Source of the DNA: JBHHYR01 sp046757585
Lineage (GTDB): Bacteria > Desulfobacterota > Binatia > HRBIN30
NCBI GenBank assembly: GCA_046757585.1
Contig: JBHHYR010000206.1
Location: forward strand, 1 to 6,997
Length of the DNA stretch: 6,997 nucleotides
Reading direction: 5' to 3'
Each line of letters starts with the position of its first letter. The first letter of the stretch is position 1. The notes under the pieces were generated by a model that saw only the letters and a list, made by a program, of their open reading frames with translations, had not been told where the DNA came from and made no database searches. The position numbers and the translations under genes were made by a program. This document shows positions 6,181-6,997 of the stretch, one piece after another.

Positions 6181-6997
6181 ATGGGGAGAAGGCGAGTAAT
6201 ACTCTGGGTAGTCGGCCTGCTGCTGAGCAGTAGTGTCGCTGTGCTGGCGCCGGCAGCTCGCGCGCGAGAAGTCGTCACCGCCAGGGGCGCGATTCTCATA
6301 GACAATCAGACGGGGGAAATCTTGTGGGCGCACCACCCGGACCGCCGACTGCCGCCAGCCAGTACCACCAAAGTCGCCACGGCCATCGTGGCCCTGGAAA
6401 GTGGGCGGCTGAATGATTCGCTGAGAGTTACCCGCAACGCTGCCAAAGCTCCACCGTCGAAAATCCATCTGCGCCCCGGCTGGAGATTGCGGTTGCGCGA
6501 CCTCGTGTATGCCATGCTCCTGAGCTCGGCCAACGACGCCAGCGTGGTCATCGCCGAGGGTCTGGACGGCTCCGTGCGGAAGTTTGTTGCACGCATGAAC
6601 ACACAGGTCCGGCAGCTGGGTGCCACCAACACGCACTTCGTGAACCCGCACGGTCTCCCGGCGATCAACCACTACTCGACTGCGCGGGACCTGGCGAAAA
6701 TTTTCGGCCACGCGCTGCAGAACCGCCTCTTCAGGAAAATCGTCGGCACTAAAACGGCCACCATCTCACCCACCGCGGGTTCGTCCCGGCGCATCGCCCT
6801 GCGGAACCATAATCGGCTACTCGGTCGCTACCACATTCGCGTCGTCGGCAAGACGGGCTGGACCCGAGCTGCCAAACGGTGCTTCGTCGGCGCCGCCACG
6901 GAGGACGGGCGCGAACTCATCGTTGCCGTGCTCGGCTCGCGTGACCTGTGGGGTGACTTGAAGCGGCTGCTCGATTTCGGCTTTCGCGGCACCGGCC
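6181..6997 (+). CDS. D-Ala-D-Ala carboxypeptidase (peptidase S11), 3' end cut off
   Basis: Penicillin-binding-protein-type serine DD-carboxypeptidase (DacA/DacF-like), which trims the terminal D-Ala of peptidoglycan stem peptides outside the inner membrane. All three active-site motifs are present: STTK with nucleophile Ser61 and Lys64, SAN (116-118), and KTG (224-226), within the typical contexts LPPASTTKVATA, MLLSSANDASV and VVGKTGWT. A Sec signal peptide is clear: MGRRR, a hydrophobic core (about residues 6-23), then APAARA as a probable signal peptidase I site after residue 28. NPHGLP (155-160) is another family landmark. The ATG at 6181 has GGAG five bases upstream. The 272 residues seen cover essentially the whole catalytic domain up to LLDFGF (263-268); what lies beyond the right edge would be any C-terminal beta domain and membrane-anchoring helix, so the subtype cannot be assigned. 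It follows the UPF0104 gene on the same strand, which fits a shared envelope role. Confidence 0.95.
   Translation, partial: MGRRRVILWVVGLLLSSSVAVLAPAARAREVVTARGAILIDNQTGEILWAHHPDRRLPPASTTKVATAIVALESGRLNDSLRVTRNAAKAPPSKIHLRPGWRLRLRDLVYAMLLSSANDASVVIAEGLDGSVRKFVARMNTQVRQLGATNTHFVNPHGLPAINHYSTARDLAKIFGHALQNRLFRKIVGTKTATISPTAGSSRRIALRNHNRLLGRYHIRVVGKTGWTRAAKRCFVGAATEDGRELIVAVLGSRDLWGDLKRLLDFGFRGTG

Noticed and set aside
6088..6711. Minus-strand open frame of 207 codons
   Set aside because: It is antisense to the carboxypeptidase catalytic domain, including the STTK and SAN motifs, and shows no domain of its own.
1..6997. CRISPR array, tRNA, transposon or prophage signals
   Set aside because: No regularly spaced repeats, cloverleaf-like segments, transposase or phage motifs were seen on either strand.

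Overview
This is a GC-rich bacterial window with ordinary, well-formed protein genes. The family mix (YggT, DUF167/YggU and FmdB in a row, a UPF0104 membrane protein and a D-Ala-D-Ala carboxypeptidase with a Sec signal peptide) suggests a Gram-negative bacterium. The YggT and FmdB wording is reminiscent of Deltaproteobacteria in the broad sense (Desulfobacterota, Myxococcota, Binatota). That taxonomic guess is from memory of the families, not from any search. I see no RNA gene, CRISPR array, transposon or phage gene.

Layout. Positions 1-4782 are transcribed leftwards. In transcription order: yggT-like membrane protein (4782-4483), DUF167/YggU protein (4475-4155), FmdB-type zinc ribbon protein (4116-3802), a strong terminator-like hairpin (3780-3752), then the two subunits of a hydantoinase/oxoprolinase-type enzyme, HyuA (3670-1637) and HyuB (1647 to the left edge). 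The HyuB start overlaps the HyuA end by 11 bases. Positions 4939-6997 are transcribed rightwards: a UPF0104/LPG-synthase-TM-type integral membrane protein (4939-6033) and a penicillin-binding-protein-type D-Ala-D-Ala carboxypeptidase cut by the right edge (6181-6997). The 4783-4938 gap is a divergent promoter region.

Functionally there are three blocks: a small housekeeping cluster (yggT, yggU, fmdB), a catabolic ATP-dependent amidohydrolase or carboxylase pair (hyuA-hyuB) with an undetermined substrate, and an envelope pair on the other strand. The hairpin between fmdB and hyuA suggests that hyuAB is its own transcription unit rather than part of the yggT operon.

The oddest stretch is positions 50-95, an almost pure G-run/C-run palindrome that falls exactly where the HyuB C-terminus should finish. 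HyuB finds no stop codon and reads into proline/glycine nonsense there. This looks more like an assembly or sequencing artefact at a contig end than biology, and bases 1-53 may not belong next to the rest. I did not find a convincing new biological system here.
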